Source of the DNA: an uncultured Oscillospiraceae bacterium
GTDB lineage: Bacteria; Bacillota; Clostridia; Oscillospirales; Oscillospiraceae
NCBI GenBank assembly: GCA_947626845.1
Contig: CANQTW010000001.1
Location: forward strand, 62,001 to 126,000
DNA length: 64,000 nt
Direction: 5' to 3'
The stretch's first letter is position 1, and the number at the start of each line of letters is the position of its first letter. The translations under genes were made by a program, and so were the position numbers. Below the pieces are notes generated by a model. It made no database searches. It was not told the DNA's origin and worked only from the letters and a program-made list of their open reading frames with translations. Below are positions 15,934-24,641 of the stretch, piece after piece.

Positions 15934-15989
15934 ATTTTCGCGTGAGACGTTTTACGGCTCAGGCGTTGTGCTCGTTCTTTCTTCGCTCC

Positions 15990-16475
15990 TTATTCCCCGG
16001 CCATGCTGCCGGTGCCGGAAAGCTCCGGGAAGCCCTGCTGCCGGAGGGCCTCGTAGCAGAGAACGGCCACGGAATTGGCAAGGTTGAGGCTCCTGGCGTC
16101 CTCCCGCATGGGGATGCGGACGCACCTGTCGCGGTAACGCTCCCGGAAAAACGCGGGAAGTCCCGCCGTCTCCTTGCCGAAAACCAGCCAGCACCCGTCG
16201 TCGTACCGGGCCTGGTGATAGGCTCTGGGGGCCTTGGTGGTGGCCAGCCACAGATCGTCCCCGCCGTGCTTTTGGAGGAACTCGTCAAGGCTCTCATAGA
16301 CCGTGATGTCCACCATGGGCCAGTAGTCCAGCCCCGCCCGTTTTACCGCCCTGTCGGAGATGTCGAAGCCCAGGGGCCGCACCAGATGCAGGCGTGAGCG
16401 GGTGGCGGCGCAGGTGCGGGCGATGTTGCCGCAATTCTGGGGGATCTCCGGCTCCACCAGCACGATGTTGATCAA
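15990..16475 (-). CDS. trmL: tRNA (cytidine/uridine-34 2'-O)-methyltransferase TrmL
   Basis: A SPOUT methyltransferase of 161 residues that 2'-O-methylates the wobble base of tRNA-Leu isoacceptors with S-adenosylmethionine. Start set at TTG 16475: the family begins with a short LNIVL-type strand (here INIVLVEPEIPQNCGNIAR), and AGAGG lies seven bases before it, whereas GTG 16484 overlaps the ribosome site. The trefoil-knot motifs are FGKETAGLP and RIPMREDARSLNLANSVAV. It precedes pgk and has its own promoter at 16502-16530. Confidence 0.92.
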   Translation of the reverse strand: MINIVLVEPEIPQNCGNIARTCAATRSRLHLVRPLGFDISDRAVKRAGLDYWPMVDITVYESLDEFLQKHGGDDLWLATTKAPRAYHQARYDDGCWLVFGKETAGLPAFFRERYRDRCVRIPMREDARSLNLANSVAVLCYEALRQQGFPELSGTGSMAGE

Positions 16476-16501
16476 AGCTATCACCTCTTGCCAGTATCCC
16501 T

Positions 16502-16530
16502 ATTTTATAACTTCCCGCGGGAGTTTTCAA
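16502..16530 (-). promoter_or_regulatory. Promoter of trmL
   Basis: Minus-strand TTGAAA (16530-16525), 17 nt, TAAAAT (16507-16502). The spacer contains the palindrome TCCCGCGGGA, a possible operator. Confidence 0.65.
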
Positions 16531-16637
16531 TATAAATCGTTAAAAATCTCTCAAACTTTTTTACTTTTGGCCATTTGGCGAAAGTGAGGCCGGAAACGGC
16601 GATCTATTTTGGGAAAATCCGCGATATTTCCCCGTGA

Positions 16638-16671
16638 AAAAATCCGCCCGTTTTCTTACGGGCGGATTTTT
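16638..16671 (-). terminator. Terminator of the LEA-like gene
   Basis: Thirteen-base-pair stem AAAAATCCGCCCG / CGGGCGGATTTTT with an 8-nt loop; U-run on either strand, so probably bidirectional. Confidence 0.85.
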
Positions 16672-16711
16672 CGGTCTGTCAAAAGCGCAAATCCGAGTTT
16701 TTCCGGCGGTC
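16672..16711 (-). repeat. Pre-terminator module, copy C
   Basis: Read on the minus strand it runs AGACCGCCGGAAAAAC to GCTTTTGACAGACCG and joins the stop codon of the LEA-like gene (16712) to its terminator hairpin. Its last bases resemble the IS end at 23002. Confidence 0.6.
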
Positions 16712-17257
16712 TTACTCCTGCTTGCCGTTCATGGCGTCAACGGCGGCGTCGAACTCACGCTTGGCCTCGCTGGCGGCCTCCTCGGCGGCGTTGGCGGCCT
16801 CGGCGGCGGTCTGCTCCACGGTATGCTCGATCTCGTCCACCACCTGGTCCGCGGCCTCGGCGGCGGGGGCCTCGGCCTCCGGCTCCTCCTGGGCGGAGAG
16901 GCTCTCGATCTCGGCCTGCTTGGCCTCGATGGCCTCCAAGACGGTCTCGATGGCGGCGGTGGTCTCGGCAAAGTCGGGATCGGTGTGGCCGGCGTACTTT
17001 TCGTAGTAGAGCTTGCCCAGCTCGGTATACTTGTCTTTCAGGCCGCTGCGGGCGGAGGCGATCTCCGCGTTGAGCTTCGCCTTTTTCCCGGTGGTCTGGG
17101 CCTTGTCCGCCACGTCCTTGGCGGCGTCGGACACCTTGCCGGCCACATCCTTGGCGGCGTCCCCGGCCTTGCCGGCCATATCCTTGGCCAGCTCGGCGGC
17201 TTTGCCGGCGGCATGGGTGATTTTTTCCTTCAGGTCATCAAAATTAAAGCTTGCCAT
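16712..17257 (-). CDS. LEA/apolipoprotein-like helical repeat protein
   Basis: 181 residues, almost entirely helical. Residues about 12-50 carry 11-residue amphipathic repeats (AGKAGDAAKDVAGK, VSDAAKDVADKA) as in group 3 LEA and YtxH-type proteins; the centre (about 60-110) resembles a coiled coil with KYTELGKLYYEKYAGH; the end is an acidic Ala/Glu-rich helix. No signal peptide. Function unknown, possibly envelope or stress related. Start ATG 17257 follows GGAGGT with seven bases between. The frame is open upstream to ATG 17386, inside the lgt end, which would add 43 residues (MDEQELDEALEPLRELLRSR first); I consider the short form more likely because of the ribosome site. Confidence 0.75.
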   Translation of the reverse strand: MASFNFDDLKEKITHAAGKAAELAKDMAGKAGDAAKDVAGKVSDAAKDVADKAQTTGKKAKLNAEIASARSGLKDKYTELGKLYYEKYAGHTDPDFAETTAAIETVLEAIEAKQAEIESLSAQEEPEAEAPAAEAADQVVDEIEHTVEQTAAEAANAAEEAASEAKREFDAAVDAMNGKQE

Positions 17258-17378
17258 TAGTTTTACCTCCATTTGATTTTCATTTTTTGTTTTGACGGTT
17301 ATATGTCTGTTAAACGAGACAGCCTTGCGCGACCTCAACAGCTCCCGCAGCGGCTCCAGCGCCTCGTCAAGCTCCTGT

Positions 17379-18338
17379 TCATCCATGATCCTCACCGTTC
17401 CCGTCCCCCTCCGTCTCCTCCGGCGCGGGCGCCGCAGGCTCCGGCGCCTCCGGGCTTTCGGCCTCGGTCTCTTCAGCCGCGGCCAGGGCGGCCTTTTGGC
17501 GGTTCACGAACATCTTTTCCGGGTCCGGACGGCGAACAAATCTATTATACAGCAAAAGCGCCGCGGATGCAAGGAAAAGAATGAAGGACACTAACTGGCT
17601 GACGCGGATGCCCGTGTCAAAGAGGTAGAGGCTGTCGGTGCGCAGGCCCTCGACGAGCATCCTCCCGAAGCCGTACCAGCCCAGATACCACAGGAACACC
17701 TGCCCGTCGTACCGGCGGCGCTTTTTGGAGAGGAAATGCATCAGCGTAAAGCCGATAAGGTTCCACACCGACTCATAGAGGAAGGTGGGGTGGACGGCGT
17801 AGGCGGTGCCGTTGGGGAGGGTCAGCACCATGCGGCAGAAGATGTCCGTCTGGTAGCCGAAGGCCTCGCGGTTCATGAAGTTGCCCCACCGGCCCAGAGT
17901 CTGTCCGATGATGAAGCCGAAGCAGACCATATCCAGGAAGGCCAGCAGGCTCAGCTTCTTCCACCGGCAGTAGATGACCGTGGCCAGCACCGCGCCGATG
18001 ATCACGCCGTACATGCCCAGTCCCCCCTGCCAGATGTACAGGACGGAGATGGGATCGTCCGCGAAAAGGTCCCAGTGGAACAGGCAGAAATAGACGCGCG
18101 CGCCGATGATGGCCAGGGGGACGCCCAGGATGATCACGTCAAAGACGTTGTCCGGCGTCAGGCCGAACTCCTTGGAGCGCCTGGCGCAGTACAGCACCGC
18201 CAGCAGAAAGCCCGTGGCGATGATGACGCCGTACCAGTGGACGGTCAGCGGCCCGATCCGAATGACCGGCGAGGGGTTTATGGACCAGTCCCCCAGCATG
18301 GGGAAGGAGATGGATGCTTCAGGGTATGCTGTTTTCAT
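17379..18338 (-). CDS. lgt: Prolipoprotein diacylglyceryl transferase
   Basis: Transfers diacylglycerol from phosphatidylglycerol to the lipobox cysteine of prolipoproteins in the membrane; two lipoproteins in this window (5104, 7726) would be substrates. The 319-residue protein has about seven membrane helices and the family signature GRWGNFMNREAFG at about residues 150-162, plus HWYGVIIATGF and HPTFLYES. The C-terminal ~45 residues are an unusual Ala/Glu/Pro-rich cytosolic tail. Start ATG 18338 overlaps the YmfH stop in an ATGA junction, so translation is coupled. Confidence 0.95.
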   Translation of the reverse strand: MKTAYPEASISFPMLGDWSINPSPVIRIGPLTVHWYGVIIATGFLLAVLYCARRSKEFGLTPDNVFDVIILGVPLAIIGARVYFCLFHWDLFADDPISVLYIWQGGLGMYGVIIGAVLATVIYCRWKKLSLLAFLDMVCFGFIIGQTLGRWGNFMNREAFGYQTDIFCRMVLTLPNGTAYAVHPTFLYESVWNLIGFTLMHFLSKKRRRYDGQVFLWYLGWYGFGRMLVEGLRTDSLYLFDTGIRVSQLVSFILFLASAALLLYNRFVRRPDPEKMFVNRQKAALAAAEETEAESPEAPEPAAPAPEETEGDGNGEDHG

Positions 18339-19621
18339 GTGGATTGACCTTTCTTTGTGATGATGGAGATGGCGCATCTGTCCACGGTCATGTACTCGGC
18401 CAGGAAGGCCCTGACGTCCTCCGCCGTTACCGTGTTCAGCACCTCCACGGTGTTGAAATAATCGTAGCCGGAAAAGCCTCCGGCGGCCACGTTGCAGCAG
18501 ATGTTCTCAAAGGAGCCGGCTGCCCGGAGCGCCGCGCCCAGGGCCGTCTTTTTCCTGCGGGCGAAAAAGGCCGGGTCGATGCCGCGGGCGGCCAGGTCCG
18601 CCGCCTCCTCCAGCACCCGCATACACACATATTCCGGCTTCTGGGTCTCCCCGCCGAAGGACAGCTGGGAGTACCCGGCGGTGTTTTCAAAGTCGTAGCC
18701 GAAGGTCTCGTTGATGGCTCCGGCGTCGTAAAGCTCCCGGTAAAGGGGCGAGGCGGAGCCTAAGAGGGTGGACAGCGCCAGCGTGGCGGTCAGCTCGAAT
18801 TTAACGCTCTCCCGGCCCAGGAGCCCGCTCTTTGTCTTGGCGCCCGCCAGGAAAAGGGGCGCGCCCACGTCCATGGCCCGCTGATCGCTCATCTTCAGGG
18901 GCAGGGGCCCTTCGGGCTTTTCCGGTACCCGCACCGGCATGGGGGCGAAGGTCTCCGGCATCAGCTCCTCCGCCGTCTCCAGCACCCGCTTGGGGTCCTG
19001 GTCGCCCACCACCACCAGGGCCATGTTCCGGGGGGTGTAAAACGCCCTGTGGGCGGAGCGGAGCGTCTGGGCGGTGATGGCCGCGATGCTCTCCTCCGTT
19101 CCCGCCACGCTCTCCCGTAGGGCGGGGGCGGCATAGAGGCACCGCAGGAGCGCGTAGTATACAGCGTCCTCCGGGTCGTCCTCCATCATGCGGATCTCCT
19201 GGGCGATGATGGCCCGCTCCCGGTCCACGCCCTCGCCGGTAAAATAGGGCGTGGAGACGAATTGCAGCAGGAGCCGGAGATTTTCAAAAAAGGAGTCCGT
19301 ACACTCAAAATGATACGCCGTCATATCCGGCGAGGTGAAGGCGTTGGCGTTGGCGCCCCGCTCGGAGAGGGTGGTCAGGGCGTTGGCCTGGCCCTCCACC
19401 TCAAAGAGCCTGTGCTCCACAAAATGGGCGGTGCCGGAGGGGGTGGAAAACCGCTCCCCGGAGAGGGTAAATTCCCTGTCCGCGCCGCCGTAGTTGACGG
19501 CCAGGAACGCCATGGATTTGCGAAAACCGGGCTTCGGCACCACCGTCACCCGCAGTCCGGACTCCGTCTCGGCGGTAAAGGCGGTCTCTCCCACCAGGGC
19601 GTATTCCTTCTTTTTAAGCAT
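18335..19621 (-). CDS. M16-family zinc peptidase, YmfH-like
   Basis: 428 residues resembling the catalytic half of the YmfF/YmfH pair, which in Bacillus is linked to elongation factor P modification. The inverted zinc motif HFVEH with downstream Glu is intact, so it should be active. Start ATG 19621 (MLKKKEYALVGETAF) is used; the frame upstream is open but reads through the YmfF end. It overlaps ymfF by 8 nt and lgt by 4 nt. Two-domain M16 architecture with a GYDFENTAGYSQL-type second half. Confidence 0.88.
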   Translation of the reverse strand: MLKKKEYALVGETAFTAETESGLRVTVVPKPGFRKSMAFLAVNYGGADREFTLSGERFSTPSGTAHFVEHRLFEVEGQANALTTLSERGANANAFTSPDMTAYHFECTDSFFENLRLLLQFVSTPYFTGEGVDRERAIIAQEIRMMEDDPEDAVYYALLRCLYAAPALRESVAGTEESIAAITAQTLRSAHRAFYTPRNMALVVVGDQDPKRVLETAEELMPETFAPMPVRVPEKPEGPLPLKMSDQRAMDVGAPLFLAGAKTKSGLLGRESVKFELTATLALSTLLGSASPLYRELYDAGAINETFGYDFENTAGYSQLSFGGETQKPEYVCMRVLEEAADLAARGIDPAFFARRKKTALGAALRAAGSFENICCNVAAGGFSGYDYFNTVEVLNTVTAEDVRAFLAEYMTVDRCAISIITKKGQST

Positions 19622-20912
19622 CTCCGTCCGCCTCCGCCGTGAGAAAATAGGTATGCGTGAGCTTCGCCTCCGACGCGACGGCGGCCACATCCTCCGCCGT
19701 GACCAGCTCGCAAAGGGCGGCGAATTCCTCCGGCCCCGGCCGGCTGCCCAGGATGGCCCTGTCCAGATACAGTCCCTCCAGCCCCGTAGGCTCGTCCAGG
19801 GAGGCCAGCAGGGAGCCGATGACGCCCCGCTTGGCGGCCTCCAACTCCCAGGGCTCGATAAAGCCGTTGGCCAGAGAGGCCAGCTGGGAGAGGATCTCGT
19901 CGTGGACCTCATCGAACTTGTCCGGGTCGATCCCGGCGGAGACGAACATCGCCCCCTTGTTCCTGTCCACGGTGGAGCCGGCGTAGTAGCACAGGGCCAT
20001 CCGCTCCCGGACGTTCAGGAAGAGGCGTGAGGTGGCGGAGCCGCCGAAAAGGGCGTTGAACACCGCCAGGGCGGCGTACCGGGGCTCCTCCTGGGAGGCG
20101 GCCCGGTCCAGCCGGAAGCCCATCACCAGCCTGCCCTGGGTCACGTCCATGGTCTCCCGAAGGATCTTCTCCTTCACGTCCCCAAAGCCCGTCCGCACCT
20201 GGGTCGTGGGCATGGCAAACGCTCCGGTACGGGGCAGGGAGGCCAGCGCCTCCCGGAGCACACGCGCCACGCGCTCAGGCTCCTCCGCGCCGCAGTAGAA
20301 AAGCTCCAGCGGCGCCGTGGCGATCAGCTCCTTATAATATTTCGTCAGCGCGTAGGGGGAGATGGCGGCGGCGTCCGCCAGCGTCCCCAGCTTGCTGACG
20401 CCGTAGCTCTCGCCCCGGAACATGGCCTCCACCAGCTTTGTGGAGGCATAGGCGCGCTTGTCGTTGATCTCGGCGTTGATGTCGTCTATGAGGTTCTGCC
20501 GCTCGGAGCGCACATAGTCGCCTCTCAGCCGCCCGCCGCGGGTGGCCGGATTCAGCAGCAGCTCCCCCAAAAGGTACGCCGTCCCGGAGAGGATATCGGG
20601 CCTCCCCGGCAGGAAGGCCGCGTCGGGGAAATCGGCGCAGAAGCCCAGCGCCGCCACCTCGCCTCTCTTGCGGATGGCCGGCTCGATCCGCGCCCCGTAA
20701 AGCTCGTCCATGGCGGCGGCCAGGGACTCGCTGTCGGGACAGCGGGCGGTCCCCCGGCGCAGGACATAGGGCAGGATGGCGTTCAAAGACGCCGTTTTTT
20801 TCGTGTGCGGGGCCAAAAGCGTGGCGGACAGGCAGCCGGTCTTGAACCGGTCATCCCACACCGCCGTGAGCCTGACGCCCCGCGTCAGCGGTATCTCAAA
20901 TACGCCCTTCAA
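19614..20912 (-). CDS. M16-family non-catalytic partner, YmfF-like
   Basis: 432 residues of M16 fold whose N-terminal half lacks an HXXEH motif (SLNAILPYVLRRGT in its place), as expected for the inactive partner. The C-terminal half is well kept (QGRLVMGFRL, FNALFGGSATSRLFLNVRE, LCYYAGSTVD). Start set at TTG 20912 (LKGVFEIPLTRGVRL), which follows GGGGGTGAGG; an ATG further upstream at 20963 has no ribosome site and adds atypical residues. First gene of ymfF-ymfH-lgt-LEA-like, with a promoter at 20948-20976. Confidence 0.85.
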   Translation of the reverse strand: MKGVFEIPLTRGVRLTAVWDDRFKTGCLSATLLAPHTKKTASLNAILPYVLRRGTARCPDSESLAAAMDELYGARIEPAIRKRGEVAALGFCADFPDAAFLPGRPDILSGTAYLLGELLLNPATRGGRLRGDYVRSERQNLIDDINAEINDKRAYASTKLVEAMFRGESYGVSKLGTLADAAAISPYALTKYYKELIATAPLELFYCGAEEPERVARVLREALASLPRTGAFAMPTTQVRTGFGDVKEKILRETMDVTQGRLVMGFRLDRAASQEEPRYAALAVFNALFGGSATSRLFLNVRERMALCYYAGSTVDRNKGAMFVSAGIDPDKFDEVHDEILSQLASLANGFIEPWELEAAKRGVIGSLLASLDEPTGLEGLYLDRAILGSRPGPEEFAALCELVTAEDVAAVASEAKLTHTYFLTAEADGDA

Positions 20913-20947
20913 CGCCTCACCCCCTGTAAAATGCCGATATTTAGTAC

Positions 20948-20976
20948 AGTATATCATAGTATTCCGGAAAAAACAA
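20948..20976 (-). promoter_or_regulatory. Promoter of the ymfF operon
   Basis: Minus-strand TATACT (20953-20948) with TTGTTT (20976-20971) 17 nt upstream; the -35 is weak. Confidence 0.5.
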
Positions 20977-21077
20977 CACAATCCAAGGAAAAAATCTCCC
21001 CGTGGAGGGGAATTTTCGGAAATCCGACGCGCCCGCGGCCTTTTGCCCTTCTCCGGCATATACTGTCCTGAGAACAA

Positions 21078-21111
21078 CGGCGTTCACCATCGTGTGGACG
21101 CCGCATTTTTT
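21078..21111 (+). promoter_or_regulatory. Terminator-like hairpin immediately before the asnB ribosome site
   Basis: CGGCGTTCAC (21078-21087) pairs with GTGGACGCCG (21094-21103) over 10 bp with one G-U, loop of 6, then CATTTTTT. The U-run ends one base before GGAGG of asnB, so it can act as an intrinsic terminator in the leader, i.e. an attenuator. Confidence 0.5.
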
Positions 21112-21124
21112 GGAGGTATGCTCT

Positions 21125-22942
21125 ATGTGTGGGATCGCTGGGCAGATCGGCGGGGAAATCCGGCCTTTTCTGCCTGTTTTCAGGGATATGCAGGCTTCTC
21201 TCTCCCGTCGGGGGCCGGATCAGCGGGGGATGGCGCTTTCGGATACGGCGGCGCTCATCCACGCGCGGCTGGCGGTGATGGACCCGGAGAACGGGCGTCA
21301 GCCCATGGTCTACGGCCCCTTCACCCTCCTCTATAACGGGGAGCTCTACAACACGCCGGAGCTCCGGCGGGAACTTATGGCCCTGGGCCACGTCTTTGAG
21401 ACGCGCTCGGACACGGAGGTGCTGCTGCACGCCTTCGCCCAGTGGGGCGAGGCGGCGGCGGAGAAGCTCAACGGCATCTACGCCTTCACGGTGTGGGACG
21501 CTCAGCGCCGCCGGCTCTTTCTCTGTCGGGACCGGATGGGCGTCAAGCCCCTTTTCTACGCCCGCCGAAGGGGGGCGCTGCTGTTCGCCTCGGAGCTGAA
21601 GGCCCTGCTGCGCCACCCCTGGGTGGAGCCGGAGGTCACCCGCCAGGGTCTGGCGGAGGTCCTGCTGCTGGGGCCGGGTCGGGTACCGGGGAGCGGGGTC
21701 TTCAAGGATATCTTCGAGCTTCTGCCGGGCCAGTGCGGCTTCTTTGAGCCGGACGCCGGCACGCTGACCCTCCGCCGGTACTGGCGTCTCACCGACGCGC
21801 CCTGTCGGGATACCTTCCCGGAGGCGGCGGAGAAGGTGCGGTCACTGGTGACCGACGCCATAAAGCGCCAGCTGGTCTCCGACGTGCCGCTGTGCACCTT
21901 CCTGTCCGGCGGGCTGGACTCCTCCCTCATCTCCGCCGTGGCCGACGCGGAGTACGCCGCCGCGGGCCGCCGGCTGGACACCGTCTCGGTGGATTATCTG
22001 GACAACGCCCGGTATTTCAAGGCCGGCAAGTTCCAGCCCACCGCGGACCCGGCGTTCATTGAGATCATGGCGGATTTCCTGCGCGGACGCCACCACCTGA
22101 TCACCCTGGACACCCCGGAGCTGGTCTCGGCGCTCTATGAGGCCGTGGAGGCCAGGGACCTGCCGGGGATGGCGGACGTGGACTCGTCGCTCCTGCTCTT
22201 CTGTCGGGAGATCAAAAAGCTCGCCACCGTGGCTGTGTCCGGCGAGTGCGCCGATGAGATCTTCGGCGGCTACCCCTGGTATCGGGACCCCACGATCCGG
22301 GAGCGGGAGGGCTTCCCCTGGGCCCAGTCCACGGCCTGGCGGGCCTCCTTCCTGAAGGACGGCGTTCTGGACGTGGACCCCGCCGAGTTTGTGGACTTCT
22401 ATTACCGCAAGACCTGTCGGGAGAGCGACATCCTCCCCGGCACAGACCCCCTAGAGACGCGGATGAAGCAGATGATGAACCTGAACGTGGACTGGTTCAT
22501 GCAGACGCTCCTGGACCGCAAGGACCGCATGAGCATGTGGTCCAGCCTTGAGGTGCGCGTCCCCTTCTGCGACCACCGGATCGCCGAATATCTCTACACC
22601 GTCCCCTGGGCGTACAAGGACCACGGCGGCGTGGAAAAGGGCCTTTTGCGGGAAGCCATGCGGGGGATATTGCCGGAGGAGGTGCTCTGGCGCAAGAAAA
22701 GCCCCTACCCCAAGACCCACAACCCCGCCTACCTCCAGGCGGTGAACCGGGAGCTGGAGGCGGTCATCGCGGATAAAAGCCAGCCCCTCCACGACCTCGT
22801 CCGGGAGGACGCCCTGCGGGCGCTGATGGTCTCGGACCGGTCCGTCCCCTGGTACGGCCAGCTGATGACCACCCCCCAGACCGTGGCCTGGTTTTTGCAG
22901 CTGAACCACTGGCTGAAGGTCTATAAGGTAAAGATACTGTGA
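21125..22942 (+). CDS. asnB: Asparagine synthetase, glutamine-hydrolysing
   Basis: Makes asparagine from aspartate, ATP and glutamine. The start ATG 21125 gives Met-Cys, so Cys2 is the glutaminase nucleophile after Met removal; GGAGG precedes it. The N-terminal Ntn domain (about 1-205) has RRGPDQRG and YNGELYN; the synthetase domain (about 230-600) has the PP-loop FLSGGLDSS near residue 260, SGECADEIFGGY and DRKDRMSM. 605 residues is typical for clostridial AsnB. It is monocistronic, with a possible attenuator upstream and a terminator hairpin downstream that has been interrupted by an IS. Confidence 0.94.
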   Translation: MCGIAGQIGGEIRPFLPVFRDMQASLSRRGPDQRGMALSDTAALIHARLAVMDPENGRQPMVYGPFTLLYNGELYNTPELRRELMALGHVFETRSDTEVLLHAFAQWGEAAAEKLNGIYAFTVWDAQRRRLFLCRDRMGVKPLFYARRRGALLFASELKALLRHPWVEPEVTRQGLAEVLLLGPGRVPGSGVFKDIFELLPGQCGFFEPDAGTLTLRRYWRLTDAPCRDTFPEAAEKVRSLVTDAIKRQLVSDVPLCTFLSGGLDSSLISAVADAEYAAAGRRLDTVSVDYLDNARYFKAGKFQPTADPAFIEIMADFLRGRHHLITLDTPELVSALYEAVEARDLPGMADVDSSLLLFCREIKKLATVAVSGECADEIFGGYPWYRDPTIREREGFPWAQSTAWRASFLKDGVLDVDPAEFVDFYYRKTCRESDILPGTDPLETRMKQMMNLNVDWFMQTLLDRKDRMSMWSSLEVRVPFCDHRIAEYLYTVPWAYKDHGGVEKGLLREAMRGILPEEVLWRKKSPYPKTHNPAYLQAVNRELEAVIADKSQPLHDLVREDALRALMVSDRSVPWYGQLMTTPQTVAWFLQLNHWLKVYKVKIL

Positions 22943-22972
22943 TTCATTTACAAATTGATTGATTCACAAATT

Positions 22973-23001
22973 GGCGGCTCCCCTCTCCGAGGGGAGCCGC
23001 C
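22973..23001 (+). terminator. asnB terminator hairpin, left copy flanking the IS
   Basis: Twenty-nine nt: GGCGGCTCCCCTC, loop TCC, GAGGGGAGCCGCC, a perfect 13-bp stem. An identical 29-mer follows the IS at 24514-24542. It is preceded at 22950 by ACAAATTG...CACAAATT, similar to the pre-terminator modules elsewhere. Confidence 0.8.
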
Positions 23002-24513
23002 ACAGTCTGTCAAAAAACGTCCCATTTTCCCCTCAAATGTGGTAAAATAGTCCGAGAGGTGAGAAACATGGAGGAATGGAGCAAGGACGCGCGGCGGGAA
23101 GTTGTGCTGACGGACATAGACGCATTGGTGCCGAAGGACCATCTTCTGCGAAAAATAGAGAAGGTCATGGACTACGGCTGGATATACGAGCGGCTGGACC
23201 CGTATTACAAGCACGAGGGCAGGCCGCCGGTGGACCCGGTGGTGATCATCAAGATGGTGTTGCTGCAACACCTCTACGGCATACCGTCCCTGCGCCGTAC
23301 ATATGCCGAGATCGATGTCAATGTGGCGTACCGCTGGTTTTTAGGATACAACCTCCTTGATCGCATCCCCCACTTTGCCACGGTGAGCTATGCCTTCTGC
23401 AACAGATTTCCCGCGTCACTTACGGAGGAGATATTCGAGCACATTCTGAACAAAGCCATCAACAACAGGATGGTGGACCCCAGCGCGGTATTCATAGACG
23501 GGACACACATAAAAGCGTCAGCGAATAAGAAGAAATTCCAGAAGGAACAGGTAAAGAAAGTTGCGAAGATATATGACGAGCAGCTCCGGCAGGAAGTGAA
23601 CGAGGAACGGGAGAAGCTGGGGAAGAAGCCAATCAATGATGACGATGACGACAGCGATGACAGCAATGACGGAGGGACAGTAGAGAAGACAGTCTCCACC
23701 ACGGACCCGGAGTGCGGGATGTTCGTAAAGGGAGAGCATGAGAGGCAATTCGCGTATGAGGCGCACACGGCATGCGATGAGAACGGGTTTATCTTAGGTG
23801 TAGAAGTAACAGCGGGAAATGTGAGTGACAGTGTGGCGTGGGACAAGGTGTATGAAGAGGTAACAGAGAGATTTCCTGAGAGCAAATACATAGTGATGGA
23901 CGCGGGATACAAGACGCCGTGGATAGCTAAGAGGACGTTGGAGGATGACAGGATACCGGTATTGCCGTATACGAGGAAGAACTACAAGGAAGGGACATAC
24001 AGGCCGTGGGAATACACCTACGACCCGGTGACAGACAGCTTCACCTGCCCCCACGGAGGGATACTGAGGCATACCACCACGGATAAGGACGGCAGGAGGA
24101 CATACAGGACGGAGCCCAATAAATGCAAGGACTGCCCGTACAAGGCAGAGTGCGGGGCAAATGAGAAGGGGCAGAAGGTCCTGCAGACGCACATTTGGCA
24201 GGAGTATCTGGACATAGTGGAGCAGGTACGACTGAATCCACTTGGCAAAGCACTGTATGCCAAGCGAAAAGAGACGATAGAGCGCGTGTTTGCGGACGCG
24301 AAGGAAAAGCACGCGATGAGATATACGCACCACCGAAGTCTGGCCCGCGTAGAACGCTGGGTGAGGCTTAAATTTGCCGCGATGAATCTGAAAAAGCTGG
24401 CGAATTGGAGTTGGAAGAACTCCGCCTCGCCAGCCAGCACTACCATATTTGCCATTTTCAGCCACCCATACGCCCGCTTACGCCGGGCGTGAGGTGGTTT
24501 TTTGACAGACTGT
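23002..24513 (+). mobile_element. IS1182-like insertion sequence (1512 bp)
   Basis: Outer ends are exact 17-bp inverted repeats, ACAGTCTGTCAAAAAAC at 23002-23018 and its complement at 24497-24513. One transposase gene fills the element. Both sides are flanked by the same 29-bp hairpin, either a long target duplication or two halves of a hairpin target. The element looks complete and recent, because flanks and repeats show no mismatches. Confidence 0.88.
23068..24492 (+). CDS. IS1182-family DDE transposase
   Basis: 474-residue DDE (RNase-H-like) transposase. N-terminal DUF772-type region: DALVPKDHLLRKI, then HEGRPPVDPVVIIKMVLLQ and RFLGYNLLDRIP-like segment. Catalytic candidates: Asp in FIDGTHIKASANK, Asp in VMDAGYKTPWI, Glu in KRKETIERVFADAKEKH. 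A Cys cluster CKDCPYKAECG lies near residue 360. An acidic low-complexity insert (DDDDDSDDSNDGG) occurs near 195. Start ATG 23068 follows GAGAGGTG; GTG 23059 overlaps that site. No frameshift or stop, so the enzyme should be functional. Confidence 0.92.
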   Translation: MEEWSKDARREVVLTDIDALVPKDHLLRKIEKVMDYGWIYERLDPYYKHEGRPPVDPVVIIKMVLLQHLYGIPSLRRTYAEIDVNVAYRWFLGYNLLDRIPHFATVSYAFCNRFPASLTEEIFEHILNKAINNRMVDPSAVFIDGTHIKASANKKKFQKEQVKKVAKIYDEQLRQEVNEEREKLGKKPINDDDDDSDDSNDGGTVEKTVSTTDPECGMFVKGEHERQFAYEAHTACDENGFILGVEVTAGNVSDSVAWDKVYEEVTERFPESKYIVMDAGYKTPWIAKRTLEDDRIPVLPYTRKNYKEGTYRPWEYTYDPVTDSFTCPHGGILRHTTTDKDGRRTYRTEPNKCKDCPYKAECGANEKGQKVLQTHIWQEYLDIVEQVRLNPLGKALYAKRKETIERVFADAKEKHAMRYTHHRSLARVERWVRLKFAAMNLKKLANWSWKNSASPASTTIFAIFSHPYARLRRA

Positions 24514-24542
24514 GGCGGCTCCCCTCTCCGAGGGGAGCCGCC
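24514..24542 (-). terminator. Terminator hairpin, right copy flanking the IS
   Basis: Identical to 22973-23001. Read on the minus strand it would serve trkH, which ends 162 nt away, and is preceded there by GATTCGACAGACT, like module copy C. Confidence 0.75.
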
Positions 24543-24641
24543 AGTCTGTCGAATCTTTAATGATAACCTTCGCGGCGAACATGCCGTCGGGAAGATTTTA
24601 TTTTGTTTACAAAAAATTAATTATTTTTATCGTATTTTTAC

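Noticed and set aside
14573-16087. A 504-codon plus-strand frame opposite pgk and trmL
   Set aside because: Antisense shadow of pgk that also crosses a repeat element; no independent signal.
22973-24542. The two palindromes as the true ends of the mobile element
   Set aside because: Exact 17-bp inverted repeats lie just inside them, and the palindrome is like the terminators found after other genes here.
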